This document shows, piece after piece, positions 14,288 to 21,954 of a DNA stretch of 61,825 nt. The DNA lies in IMG/VR virus record IMGVR_UViG_3300010397_000010, positions 1-61,825 of that record. One strand, given 5' to 3'. The notes beneath the pieces were generated by a model. The model saw only the letters and a list, made by a program, of their open reading frames with translations, did not search any database and was not told the origin of the DNA. Made by a program: the position numbers and the translations under genes. Numbering within the stretch: the stretch's first letter is position 1; each line of letters opens with the position of its first letter. This DNA is from a virus.

Positions 14288-14989
14288 ATGCCTGAGCCGA
14301 AGCCGGAGAAGTTGAGAATATCCGCAATCGAGTGTCTAAGTTGTCACCGCATTGGATTAGCGGTCAACGATAAACGAATCACGCCTCACAAGTGCTTTGG
14401 ACAGTGGCACACGGTTATCGAAGCGGAGTACGCAGCGCGGATCGTGGAGGCGATGAACCGGGAACCATTGTTCCGGTGTGGTCTGTACACACTTCACAGT
14501 GGGGATACGTCCGAGTTCAAGATCGACTGTGACGCGCTAACAGATGCCGATCTCAATGTCGTCGCTCACGAATTAAGAAAGCGTCTACCGCCATTCTCTG
14601 CCGTTGTGGGCGTGCCGACCGGAGGAGAACGGATTGCTGAGAAACTGCGGCCCTACGGAAACACGAATGGCGCGAAGATCCTCATTGTAGATGACGTGCT
14701 GACTACTGGCGCTTCGATGGAAGAATGTCGCAACGGGCAGGATGTGATCGGCGCGGTGATCTTCGCACGGGGCAAGTGTCCCGAGTGGGTAACGCCGCTG
14801 TTTCAGATGGAAGCTGAACGAAACCCCGCGCCGCAGCCGGTTGAACTGACGGAGGCCGAAAAGTTGTTTCGGAATAAGGTGCCAAAGTTCTTAACATCAG
14901 AGATTGAATCTGCGAGTTGGCATACGTCGGCTGCGTACATAAACAGGTTGCTCGCCATCATCGACCGTTTAACGAAAGGACGCGGCTAA
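14288..14989 (+). CDS. Phosphoribosyltransferase with N-terminal zinc knuckle
   Basis: 233 residues. ILIVDDVLTTGAS (131-143) is the PRPP-binding signature of type I phosphoribosyltransferases, and VVGVPTGGERIA (107-118) matches the preceding strand-loop of orotate-type enzymes. An N-terminal ECLSCHRIGL...HKC stretch suggests a small zinc site. It could act in nucleotide salvage or in base modification; the substrate cannot be read from sequence. The ribosome site is GAAAGGATTAA, with the ATG at -14. Codon choice here becomes visibly richer in G and C than in genes on either side. Confidence 0.75.
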   Translation: MPEPKPEKLRISAIECLSCHRIGLAVNDKRITPHKCFGQWHTVIEAEYAARIVEAMNREPLFRCGLYTLHSGDTSEFKIDCDALTDADLNVVAHELRKRLPPFSAVVGVPTGGERIAEKLRPYGNTNGAKILIVDDVLTTGASMEECRNGQDVIGAVIFARGKCPEWVTPLFQMEAERNPAPQPVELTEAEKLFRNKVPKFLTSEIESASWHTSAAYINRLLAIIDRLTKGRG

Positions 14990-15375
14990 TGCCTATTACC
15001 CCCTCAGAGGAAAAGTGGCTTGCCGAGGTGACGGAGCGCGTTCCGGCTGATCGTGACAATGGGCGCGGTGGGCAGTATTTCTATCCCTACTATCGCGGCG
15101 GCGAAGGCGAAGCGTGGAGGGATATCACTGGACTCCTCCAGCTCGTCGCCCGCCTCAAGGATGAGAATGACACTTTGCACGAATTGATTAAGCCCTTGCA
15201 AGAAGCGGCACAAGGCCGCGTCAAACCTCTTGAGTTAGTCGAGGCCGATATGAAGCGTGAGGAGCGCGTGCAGGAGTTGGTGAAGGCAGCGATTGAAAAA
15301 ACCTGGGACATCGAGAATGCTGCTGTGCGCGAAGAGATACAGGATGCGCTGGCGGAACTGGAGAACGAGCAATGA
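14989..15375 (+). CDS. Hypothetical protein with C-terminal coiled coil, 128 aa
   Basis: The start MPITPSEEKWLAEVTERVPA overlaps the previous stop as TAATG. A Tyr/Gly-rich segment (GGQYFYPYYRGGEGEAW) is followed by long charged helices ending ALAELENEQ. There is no catalytic motif. It belongs to the G/C-rich cassette between promoters P3 and P4. Confidence 0.6.
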   Translation: MPITPSEEKWLAEVTERVPADRDNGRGGQYFYPYYRGGEGEAWRDITGLLQLVARLKDENDTLHELIKPLQEAAQGRVKPLELVEADMKREERVQELVKAAIEKTWDIENAAVREEIQDALAELENEQ

Positions 15376-15608
15376 ATCAAGAAATGAAACTCGGAAAGTA
15401 CGGGCATCACCCCGATGCCGCGATTGATGCGGATGTAGAAATCGAGCGACTGAAAGGTCTGCTCGCAGAGGCGCACGGCGGATTGCTGCGTGCGCTGGAT
15501 TACAGAGCGGCCACACCTGAAGGTCTCTCTATCAAGTACGACGTTAGAGATGCGCTCATGCGTACCGGGTGTCCGCCTGAGAAGTGGGGAAGAAGTCGAG
15601 GACTGTGA
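15372..15608 (+). CDS. Hypothetical protein, 78 aa
   Basis: ATGA overlap with the previous gene. The middle, IDADVEIERLKGLLAEAHGG, is helical and resembles the short coiled coils found in many small phage proteins. No known function. Confidence 0.55.
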   Translation: MNQEMKLGKYGHHPDAAIDADVEIERLKGLLAEAHGGLLRALDYRAATPEGLSIKYDVRDALMRTGCPPEKWGRSRGL

Positions 15609-15650
15609 CCTCCTGCTAGGAAGTAGCTGGTGGGAAAAGGAGATTATGGT

Positions 15651-15845
15651 ATGTGCGAATTGTGCGGACTTGATCCGAAGAAGCGCAGAGATCATTGCGA
15701 ACACATGATCGAAAAGCTACACCGACTGGCTGCGCTATACGCCCAAATAGGCTCAGGCCAGCTAAAACCGCACACTGACGACATGAAGCCTGTAGAGGGA
15801 TGCGCTACGGCCATCATCCGGGAGTTGGTCGCGGAATGGCTGTAG
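15651..15845 (+). CDS. Small His/Cys metal-binding protein, 64 aa
   Basis: ATG 15651, with AAAAGGAGATTATGGT upstream. The N-terminus MCELCGLDPKKRRDHCEHMI carries C-x2-C and H-x-C-x-H, a likely zinc site, then a helix and a C-terminal GCATAIIRELVAEWL. Function unknown. Confidence 0.6.
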   Translation: MCELCGLDPKKRRDHCEHMIEKLHRLAALYAQIGSGQLKPHTDDMKPVEGCATAIIRELVAEWL

Positions 15846-15873
15846 TGGCGGGTGGGGAAACAAGGAGAGAGCC

Positions 15874-17400
15874 GTGAGCAACTGTAAAGATTGTGATGAC
15901 TGTGCGCGTCATGCGTATTCTGACGCTACCACCCCAGGGTTCTTCTATGACAAATGCGAGAAGCACCGCCTGACTCCCGCTGCCCCGCCCTTCCTTCCAT
16001 CGAAGGGCGATGACTGCAAGCGCGGCTTCGTTATCCAGATCAATCAGCACACTCCCGTACTTGGTGAAGTGAGTCCTGAGGAAGTTCGGGAAGCAGTAGC
16101 AGAAGCCATCGAACAACTAGGGGTGAACATTCAGGAAGAGGTTGATTTCACGCTAGAGGTTAGCCGCATGTACTCAAACGCTCCCTCCCTTCCATCGGGC
16201 AAGCAGGACGAATACCCTGAGTGGATGGACGACGCTATTCTCATTTGCGGCAAGCACGCGGTTGTGTTCACCAAGGAATCCGATGAGTGCTTTGTATGCA
16301 CGAATCGCCAACCATCAGGCAAGCCGACCGAGGAGGAGGCGCGACAACTCGCACAAGCAGCGCGTGAGATGATCCGCGCCCATAACCCCTCAACTTCCGT
16401 TGCACAGACTGACAATCCCGCCGTGCGGCCATGTCCGTTCTGTAATGGCAAGAAAACCGCGATGGCCTGCGATTCCATTAACGGCAAAGGTGAAATGACC
16501 AATCCAAGAGAGGCCGTTTGCATGGTCTGTAAAGGAACCGGAGTAGAGCCACCCGAAGAAGATGGCACTGAGCATGGCACCCCGCTTTCTGTGCGAGAGA
16601 CAGTCGAGAATAAGCTAGTGGAAATACTCCGCACATATATCTACCATGATCGGCCTCGGACAGACCGCTGGATAAAACGGCGCAGCATCTATGATGCGAT
16701 TCTTCGCTTATGTGTCGAACCTGCTACCCACGTCACGGCGCAGCTCCGCGCTGAGAATGAGCAATTGAGGCGCGACTTGTACAAGGCCATCGAAACACAG
16801 AATGCTAACGCCGTAACTGCGTTGCTCGCGGCGAAGGAAGCAGGTTGGAGTGTGGCAAAACAGGAACACCTACTCGAAGGGAATCAAGACGCAGCAACAG
16901 TGATAACGGATCTCCGCGCCAAGCTCGCCACTGTGGAGCGCGATCTCGCAGAGAAAGAGAAGGAGATCAAGCCATTCACATTCATGCCAGAGCGTATCGC
17001 TACTATGCTGGCGTTTTGGGATGACGTATGTTCGCGATCGTTTAATCCAGAAGCATCTGATATGTGCGAGATCGTCCGGCAACTCCAGCACCAACTCTCC
17101 AAGGCCGAGCGTGCCCTCTCTGACCAAATCGCCATCACCGAGCGAGTCCGTTCCGGGAAGAATGATTACAAGGCGCTGGCGCAGCGGCGCGGGGAGGCAC
17201 TGAAACTGATTGTGGATTTAACCAGAGACGATGAATGCGATGAAGAGTGTCCGCATTGTATTGCGCGTGCTGCCCTCTCAGACGACGATGGCTGCGTGGC
17301 TCGGTGCGACCGTCCCGACAGGCACGAAGGGGGTCACGTAGACAGCGTTATTGCCATTGGCTGGCCCTCGCAGCCTTCAGGAGAAGGGAAAGAGAAATGA
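15874..17400 (+). CDS. Composite zinc-finger / coiled-coil protein, 508 aa
   Basis: GTG start at 15874 behind a strong AAGGAGAGA site. The chain looks assembled from several small modules. First is CKDCDDCARH...KCEKH. DDAILICGKHAVVF...CFVC follows. A DnaJ-like zinc pair is next (CPFCNGKK and CMVCKGTG). A coiled coil occupies about residues 288-360. The end is CPHCIARAALSDDDGCVARC. PSGK/PSKG-type linkers recur between modules (FLPSKGDD, LPSGKQDE, QPSGKPTE, QPSGEGKE). No enzyme fold is evident. It may be a scaffold or regulator, or a fusion of formerly separate early genes. Confidence 0.65.
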   Translation: MSNCKDCDDCARHAYSDATTPGFFYDKCEKHRLTPAAPPFLPSKGDDCKRGFVIQINQHTPVLGEVSPEEVREAVAEAIEQLGVNIQEEVDFTLEVSRMYSNAPSLPSGKQDEYPEWMDDAILICGKHAVVFTKESDECFVCTNRQPSGKPTEEEARQLAQAAREMIRAHNPSTSVAQTDNPAVRPCPFCNGKKTAMACDSINGKGEMTNPREAVCMVCKGTGVEPPEEDGTEHGTPLSVRETVENKLVEILRTYIYHDRPRTDRWIKRRSIYDAILRLCVEPATHVTAQLRAENEQLRRDLYKAIETQNANAVTALLAAKEAGWSVAKQEHLLEGNQDAATVITDLRAKLATVERDLAEKEKEIKPFTFMPERIATMLAFWDDVCSRSFNPEASDMCEIVRQLQHQLSKAERALSDQIAITERVRSGKNDYKALAQRRGEALKLIVDLTRDDECDEECPHCIARAALSDDDGCVARCDRPDRHEGGHVDSVIAIGWPSQPSGEGKEK

Positions 17401-17522
17401 ACGCACTCATAATCATAATCTCGCTCGATACCATAGCCATAATCATAATGCTTATCAGCATCAAGCAGGTGCTTGAGAGAATTGCAAAAGCTATGGAGAA
17501 AGGCCCCAATGACCGCCCTTAA
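17397..17522 (+). CDS. Small membrane peptide, 41 aa
   Basis: Start MNALIIIISLDTIAIIIMLI at 17397 overlaps the previous stop as ATGA. The N-terminal half is a transmembrane helix, and the tail (KQVLERIAKAMEKGP) is amphipathic and basic. It is the last gene of the G/C-rich cassette. Confidence 0.55.
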   Translation: MNALIIIISLDTIAIIIMLISIKQVLERIAKAMEKGPNDRP

Positions 17523-17574
17523 GCCGACCCCGAAGTTTGGGGGAATTAAAATGAAGAATAGTTGAAAATTTCTC

Positions 17575-17603
17575 TTGACCCCCTTCAGCCAAAAGGATAG
17601 TAT
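17575..17603 (+). promoter_or_regulatory. Sigma70-like promoter P4
   Basis: TTGACC (17575-17580), a 17-base spacer starting CCCTTCAG, then TAGTAT (17598-17603). The AT-rich ATTAAAATGA lies 30 bases upstream of the -35. It drives the recombination operon that begins at 17647. The rest of the 17523-17646 gap holds only a weak CCCC...GGGG hairpin at about 17528. Confidence 0.7.
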
Positions 17604-17646
17604 TTAGAAAGAATTAAACGAAGGATTTCAGAAGAGGATTAACTCA

Positions 17647-18981
17647 ATGAACACAGATCGTTCCCGCATCTTAGCCGCCCAAAGTTGTCCCCGATCCCGT
17701 TATCTAGCCTACCATATCCATGGCACAGGAATTCAAAAGAAGGCTAAGAGTTTACCCCTACAATTTGGGAGCGCTTTCCATATCGGATCTGAAATACTAC
17801 TTAACGGGCCTGATATTTCAGGAAGATCAATCGAAGAAACCTCTAAATTATGGGGAAAAAGTGTTATTGAGGTAGCTGTCGAAAAGGCCCGCCAATTCCT
17901 CGCCGATGAATTTGCCGCGCACCAGATCGGCTTCGACGGCGAGCCTTCGGAGGATATTCAGCGAGCGATGGAATATGGGCAAGAGGAACAAATGGCCCTT
18001 GCCGAGGGATTGCTGAGGGCTTGGTGGATTTACGAAGGTGAATCATTCCTTGAGAACTTTGAGATTATCGAAGTGGAAAAGGAAGGCCGCGTGAATCTCA
18101 CAAATGAGCCTCACGAGTGGCGCGATTTGGGAAATAAAGAGAAACAGTGTATTCATTGTGGAGCGATTGAGTGCAGTTCAGCGGGAGAGCGCTCTTGTAT
18201 GCGATCTCTTGTGCTCATGTTCCGCCCCGACGCTCTCGTTAGGGACAAGCAGAGTGGCGACTATTACATCATCTCTTGGAAAACTTGCTCAACATTCACT
18301 CAGCGGACGATTAATCAGGCGAGGGTGGATATGCAATCGATGTCCGAAGTGTTCGGGGTTGAGCAGAATCGGGGGATCAAGGTTGAAGGAGTCATCTATC
18401 GTTTCGTGGTAAAGGGCCAACGTCGCCTCGATAATTATGACAAGCTCTACAAGCAAGGATCACACTTAGCGTATGGATGGAAAAAACTCGGCAAGCCGGG
18501 AGATGAAGGAGTTGAGTGGAGTTGGACTTTCGCCTGGCCGAAGGAGGATGATTCGGGCGAATCTCGATTAGGGAAAGGATGGCAGAAGGTTCCCATCTGG
18601 AGAGATTATCCCGGTGGCGTGAAGCAATGGATTGAGGACTTGAGCAATAACCAAATCTTTCCTCGCCACATCGATGCGCTGGCGAATGTGTTTCCTCAGT
18701 CGCTTCCAGTTGAGCGGAGAAAGGATGAGGTTGAATCATGGAAGCGACAGGTGATCGCGCAAGAGACGGAAATAGAAAAGCGAGTTACACTGATGGCGGA
18801 CTCTGAAAAATGGGCCATTAAAGAGAATCTCGATGAGCTGTTTCCCCAACATACCCATTCATGTTGGAGTTATTCGGGCTGCCCTTTTATTCCAGTTTGT
18901 TGGGAAGGGATTGCGCCGGAGCCGGGGGAGCTATACCAGATTAGAACTCAGAATCATCCAGAAAAAGAATTGGAGGATTAG
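17647..18981 (+). CDS. RecB/Cas4-like PD-(D/E)XK nuclease with Fe-S cysteines
   Basis: 444 residues. The N-terminal ILAAQSCPRSRYLAYHIHG is the entry motif of PD-(D/E)XK family nucleases with an Fe-S cluster. FRPDALVRDKQSGDYYIISW followed by K-T supplies the catalytic D and the x-W-K-T strand. The C-terminal HSCWSYSGCPFIPVCW carries three clustered Cys that would complete a 4Fe-4S site with the N-terminal Cys. It is likely an exonuclease that makes single-stranded ends for annealing. It heads an operon with a Sak4-like ATPase and a possible ssDNA-binding protein. The GGATTAA site is at -11. Confidence 0.8.
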   Translation: MNTDRSRILAAQSCPRSRYLAYHIHGTGIQKKAKSLPLQFGSAFHIGSEILLNGPDISGRSIEETSKLWGKSVIEVAVEKARQFLADEFAAHQIGFDGEPSEDIQRAMEYGQEEQMALAEGLLRAWWIYEGESFLENFEIIEVEKEGRVNLTNEPHEWRDLGNKEKQCIHCGAIECSSAGERSCMRSLVLMFRPDALVRDKQSGDYYIISWKTCSTFTQRTINQARVDMQSMSEVFGVEQNRGIKVEGVIYRFVVKGQRRLDNYDKLYKQGSHLAYGWKKLGKPGDEGVEWSWTFAWPKEDDSGESRLGKGWQKVPIWRDYPGGVKQWIEDLSNNQIFPRHIDALANVFPQSLPVERRKDEVESWKRQVIAQETEIEKRVTLMADSEKWAIKENLDELFPQHTHSCWSYSGCPFIPVCWEGIAPEPGELYQIRTQNHPEKELED

Positions 18982-18983
18982 TC

Positions 18984-19196
18984 ATGACGATTATTGATGC
19001 TGCAAAGAAAATGAACGAAGGCTTTAAGGTTCAACGGAAGAGTTGGCCTTCCTCCTGCCATATCTACATGAGCGATGGAGATGGACAAGAGTTTCCATCT
19101 ATCGTAACGGAGGTTGAGGGAACGCCGATGTTTGACACAGAGGACATGCTTGCAGATGATTGGGAAATTTCGAGCCCATCTGGAGAGGAAAAGTGA
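18984..19196 (+). CDS. DUF2829 / Tad2-like protein (putative anti-Thoeris)
   Basis: 70 residues: DAAKKMNEGFKVQRKSWPSS, a central strand region, then DTEDMLADDWEI. This fits DUF2829 (an A-x4-G-x-KVxRxxW start and a T/D-x-D-x-LAxDWE ending). One branch, Tad2, sequesters the signalling molecule of Thoeris defence. It lies between the Fe-S nuclease and a small gene inside the recombination operon. The fold call is good; the anti-defence activity is an inference from the family, because many DUF2829 proteins are untested. Confidence 0.7.
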   Translation: MTIIDAAKKMNEGFKVQRKSWPSSCHIYMSDGDGQEFPSIVTEVEGTPMFDTEDMLADDWEISSPSGEEK

Positions 19197-19378
19197 TGCC
19201 CCTCTACATTTGCCTTGACTATGTTAAGGATGGAAAGATCGCTGCTTGGGTCAGGCGATCCAATAACTATAATGATGTTTGGGGCGATGCCGAAGTGTCC
19301 GAGTTGACTACTAAAAAATGTCTTTACTCCCTCGCAAAGAAGATTGGATCGCTTGAGATTGATGAGGAGTCTAAATGA
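19196..19378 (+). CDS. Hypothetical protein, 60 aa
   Basis: Start MPLYICLDYVKDGKIAAWVR overlaps the previous stop (TGATG). It is a compact alpha/beta protein with a C-terminal helix. Linked by overlaps on both sides to the Tad2-like gene and the ATPase gene, so it may work with one of them. Family unknown. Confidence 0.6.
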   Translation: MPLYICLDYVKDGKIAAWVRRSNNYNDVWGDAEVSELTTKKCLYSLAKKIGSLEIDEESK

Positions 19379-20340
19379 GCGCGATCACAAATAAAACTTC
19401 CCTCCTATGCTATGGAGCAAGTGATAGCGGCAAATCAACTCAAGCTCGATACATCGCAGAGTTTGTATGGGAGCGATATAAGAAAAAGACTCGCCTCATC
19501 GCCCTCGATAGGGGATCTCTATGGGCACCTTGCGCAGATCTCGTGGATGCGGGTATTGTGATTCCTCTCGAATTCCCTACGAGCTATGAATTCAATCCAA
19601 TGGCCATCATGCGGAAGTTGAGACGGGGCGAGTGGCCTAAGAATGGAGTGATCTTAAAGCCTTCTGCAAAGGAATCGAAGAAGGCGAATGGAGAGATTGA
19701 GATAAAATACACCACAAACACTCTATGGGAGCCTTGGGCTGACGCTACGACTGATGAGATCGGAGCGATAGTGATCGACTCTCTGACCTCCTTCGCAACT
19801 TCATTCATGTCCGATGTGAAGCAAAAGAATATCAGGATCGGACAAGACAGTGGAAATCCTCCGAGGAATGAAGAAGGTGAGCAGATTGGCTCGAATACAA
19901 TCTCTCATTATGCCGATACCCACACGGAGATCCTTGATGCGCTCCAAGCATTCCAATCCCTTCCAGTCCATATCACAATGTTCACCGCCCTTGAGGGATT
20001 AGGGGCGGATGATGACTCGGGAGTGAAGCGTCCAGCGTTAGGGCCGGAGACAGTCGGGAAGGCCATCAACGGCAAGCTCCCTTCGAGGGTGAATCATTGC
20101 TTCCATCTCGTCGCGGAAGGATTAGGGAGCAAGAAAATAGTTAAAGCATTTTATTGTAAGCACCCTTCTGAGCTTGGTGATAGATTAATGTGGCCGAGCA
20201 AAATTACACTTCCTCCAGCACTGTTGAAAGAATTTTGGGCCAAATACCCGAACGGCTATATGCAACTCTCACTAGAGAAGGGAATTGGGGAATTCTTAGA
20301 GTTCATCTCGAAGGAAAAGGAGCTTAAAGTTGCCCTCTAA
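19375..20340 (+). CDS. Sak4/RecA-like AAA ATPase
   Basis: 321 residues. Walker A is GASDSGKST (14-22), Walker B AIVIDSLTS (131-139), followed by a long basic region. Phage AAA_24/Sak4 proteins of this build promote single-strand annealing with a phage SSB and exonuclease. The neighbouring RecB-like nuclease (17647) and putative ssDNA-binding protein (20832) fit that scheme. The ATG overlaps the previous stop. Confidence 0.78.
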   Translation: MSAITNKTSLLCYGASDSGKSTQARYIAEFVWERYKKKTRLIALDRGSLWAPCADLVDAGIVIPLEFPTSYEFNPMAIMRKLRRGEWPKNGVILKPSAKESKKANGEIEIKYTTNTLWEPWADATTDEIGAIVIDSLTSFATSFMSDVKQKNIRIGQDSGNPPRNEEGEQIGSNTISHYADTHTEILDALQAFQSLPVHITMFTALEGLGADDDSGVKRPALGPETVGKAINGKLPSRVNHCFHLVAEGLGSKKIVKAFYCKHPSELGDRLMWPSKITLPPALLKEFWAKYPNGYMQLSLEKGIGEFLEFISKEKELKVAL

Positions 20341-20650
20341 ACAAACGTCGTTCAATCCTTCTGAGTTCGATATCTCAGATAACGCTGTATCTAACCTAAG
20401 TACACTCGTAAAGGAGATGTCTAAGAAAATGCCCAAAGTTAAATCCTCTCAAGAAGGAATCAAGAAAGTCACCGTTAGATTTACCGAACCCTCCGACCTC
20501 GCGCTCTATGACCGCCTTGTAGCTGAGGCTGAAGCTGACCGTCGAGAGTTGGGAACATACATCCTGATGCTCCTTCTGGATACCTACACTCCTCCCACGG
20601 TTGAAGAGGAAGCCGAACATCAGCCGATCACTCAGACGAAGGCTGCATAG
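20330..20650 (+). CDS. Ribbon-helix-helix-like protein, 106 aa, TTG start
   Basis: TTG at 20330 is chosen because AAGGAG ends eight bases before it and the frame overlaps the ATPase gene by 11 bases. Residues 47-87 (KVTVRFTEPSDLALYDRLVA then a second helix YILMLLLDTY) fit a beta-strand plus two-helix RHH/Arc-type DNA-binding fold. It may regulate the recombination operon or act as an accessory of the ATPase. An internal ATG at about 20420 would delete the disordered N-terminus. Confidence 0.6.
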   Translation: MPSKQTSFNPSEFDISDNAVSNLSTLVKEMSKKMPKVKSSQEGIKKVTVRFTEPSDLALYDRLVAEAEADRRELGTYILMLLLDTYTPPTVEEEAEHQPITQTKAA

Positions 20651-20653
20651 GGA

Positions 20654-20803
20654 ATGAAGAAGCATCCGACATTCCGAGCTGAGCTAGTGCTCAAAATGAT
20701 CCCCTCCGAGGGATTGAATGAGCGAGTTTTGAAGAATAAACTAAAGGCCCTTTTGGATAAGTTGAAGGGGAAAGTTTCCACCATTCACGTAAAAGAAGTC
20801 TAA
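20654..20803 (+). CDS. Small basic protein, 49 aa
   Basis: ATG 20654 with CATAGGGA upstream; TAA at 20801-20803. The protein runs MKKHPTFRAELVLKMIPSEG... and ends KVSTIHVKEV, with many Lys. It is a plausible nucleic-acid-binding peptide. Support is its tight position between two convincing genes and the absence of other coding in this gap. Confidence 0.5.
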   Translation: MKKHPTFRAELVLKMIPSEGLNERVLKNKLKALLDKLKGKVSTIHVKEV

Positions 20804-20831
20804 TCACTAAAGAAAAGAGGATTAACAAGAA

Positions 20832-21527
20832 ATGGCAAACGAAGTAGAGTACCGACCGGAATTGATGGACACATTGGAAGAAGATCAGACTTTGCTCCCT
20901 GCCGAGTTCGATCCCGATGCCGATTATGCAGCACCCGCACCGCCTCTCCCTGATGGCTGGTATCAGGCCATTTTGACCTGTCAGGGAGTGAAGGATGAGA
21001 ACGGAGCGCTAGTCCCCTTCAGGAAGCGTCCTTGGGGCACCATCCCCTCCACCTTCCACACTTCGATCCAGGCGAAGATTGTCGATCCCTCTGGATTGCA
21101 AGATGGAAAGTACGCCACCGATAACACAGTCACGACTCACTCCGATCCGAAGCGACACAATACCTCGAAGGTGGCGACTTATTATCGCGCCTTAACTGGA
21201 AAGCCGATTCCCGGTGTGTCTGAGGGGCAGCACATGAAGGCCCTTTTGAGCGAGCTTCAGTCGGCTCCGATGGTTTGGATCAAGACGCAGCTTGAAGGTC
21301 AGGCATCGGACGCATCGAAGGCGTTCTCCGAGGCCAAGAAGTTCAACAATGGCAAGGCTCCGGAGGGAATGAAGGCTCCTCGCACGTTCAGAGGGGAGAA
21401 GAATTTCTTTGAGAATGGCAAGCTAACGGGAAGGGTATTCGATGATGCTGCTGGAGAGTGGGTAGTCGGGCGTCCGGTGATTGCGGACATCAAGCATATC
21501 TCGTTCGAGCCGCCCACGAAGAAATAG
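20832..21527 (+). CDS. Putative phage ssDNA-binding protein, 231 aa
   Basis: Residues 38-115 (PDGWYQAILTCQG...STFHTSIQAKIVDPSG...ATDNTVTTH) look like an OB-type beta barrel. The N-terminus is acidic and the C-terminus runs ADIKHISFEPPTKK. Phage recombination operons with Sak4 and an exonuclease usually end with such an SSB. I infer the role from context and composition, because no defining motif exists. GGATTAA site at -13; last gene of the early half, just before the terminator. Confidence 0.6.
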   Translation: MANEVEYRPELMDTLEEDQTLLPAEFDPDADYAAPAPPLPDGWYQAILTCQGVKDENGALVPFRKRPWGTIPSTFHTSIQAKIVDPSGLQDGKYATDNTVTTHSDPKRHNTSKVATYYRALTGKPIPGVSEGQHMKALLSELQSAPMVWIKTQLEGQASDASKAFSEAKKFNNGKAPEGMKAPRTFRGEKNFFENGKLTGRVFDDAAGEWVVGRPVIADIKHISFEPPTKK

Positions 21528-21552
21528 CTAAGACTCAAATTGAGGCAATAGA

Positions 21553-21580
21553 GAAGCCCCTCTTCATCGGAGGGGCTTTC
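21553..21580 (+). terminator. Terminator between convergent early and late operons
   Basis: AGCCCCTC, a short loop, GAGGGGCT, then TTCTTTCTT on the plus strand. The minus strand reads the same hairpin followed by TCTCTATT, so it can serve both converging transcripts (genes ending at 21527 and 21601). Confidence 0.75.
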
Positions 21581-21600
21581 TTTCTTCCTTTCGAATTGAT

Positions 21601-21936
21601 CTACTGCGCGGGCGTATTTGCAACAACCGCCGCAGCAAGGGAATCAGCGGAATTCTTCAACTGATCCTGAAGGGCCTGCAACTTCGCGGGATCAGTGCCC
21701 GCAGCCGCCAACTGTGCCGCAATGCCTTGGATAAGGGTGACTGCGGAAGCCTCAACATCCGTATTCGCCTGAACCTGCGTAGAGAGAGCGTCGAGAGATG
21801 CCATTTCTTTCCTCACTATCTCCAGGATTTGCTCCTGGATCTGGAGAACCTTGTCAATCTTCCGCTCAAGGTTCTTGGTTGACGGGAAGGGCCATATTTT
21901 CTGGCCCTTAGGAGGAGATGGAGATTTCTTAACCAT
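21601..21936 (-). CDS. Coiled-coil phage protein, 111 aa
   Basis: A basic, Pro-rich start is followed by coiled coil (LERKIDKVLQIQEQILEIVR). Then comes NTDVEASAVTLIQGIAAQLA and a low-complexity Ala/Gln/Asp tail ending VVANTPAQ. This NTxVxxSAxxLIxG design is common in small late phage proteins of unknown role. AAAGGAG ribosome site. Last gene of the late operon. Confidence 0.7.
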   Translation of the reverse strand: MVKKSPSPPKGQKIWPFPSTKNLERKIDKVLQIQEQILEIVRKEMASLDALSTQVQANTDVEASAVTLIQGIAAQLAAAGTDPAKLQALQDQLKNSADSLAAAVVANTPAQ

Positions 21937-21954
21937 TCTAAATCTCCTTTACAT

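Noticed and set aside
15090-15704. Long minus-strand open frame opposite the phosphoribosyltransferase cassette
   Set aside because: Ser/Arg-rich shadow of three well-supported, overlapping plus-strand genes.
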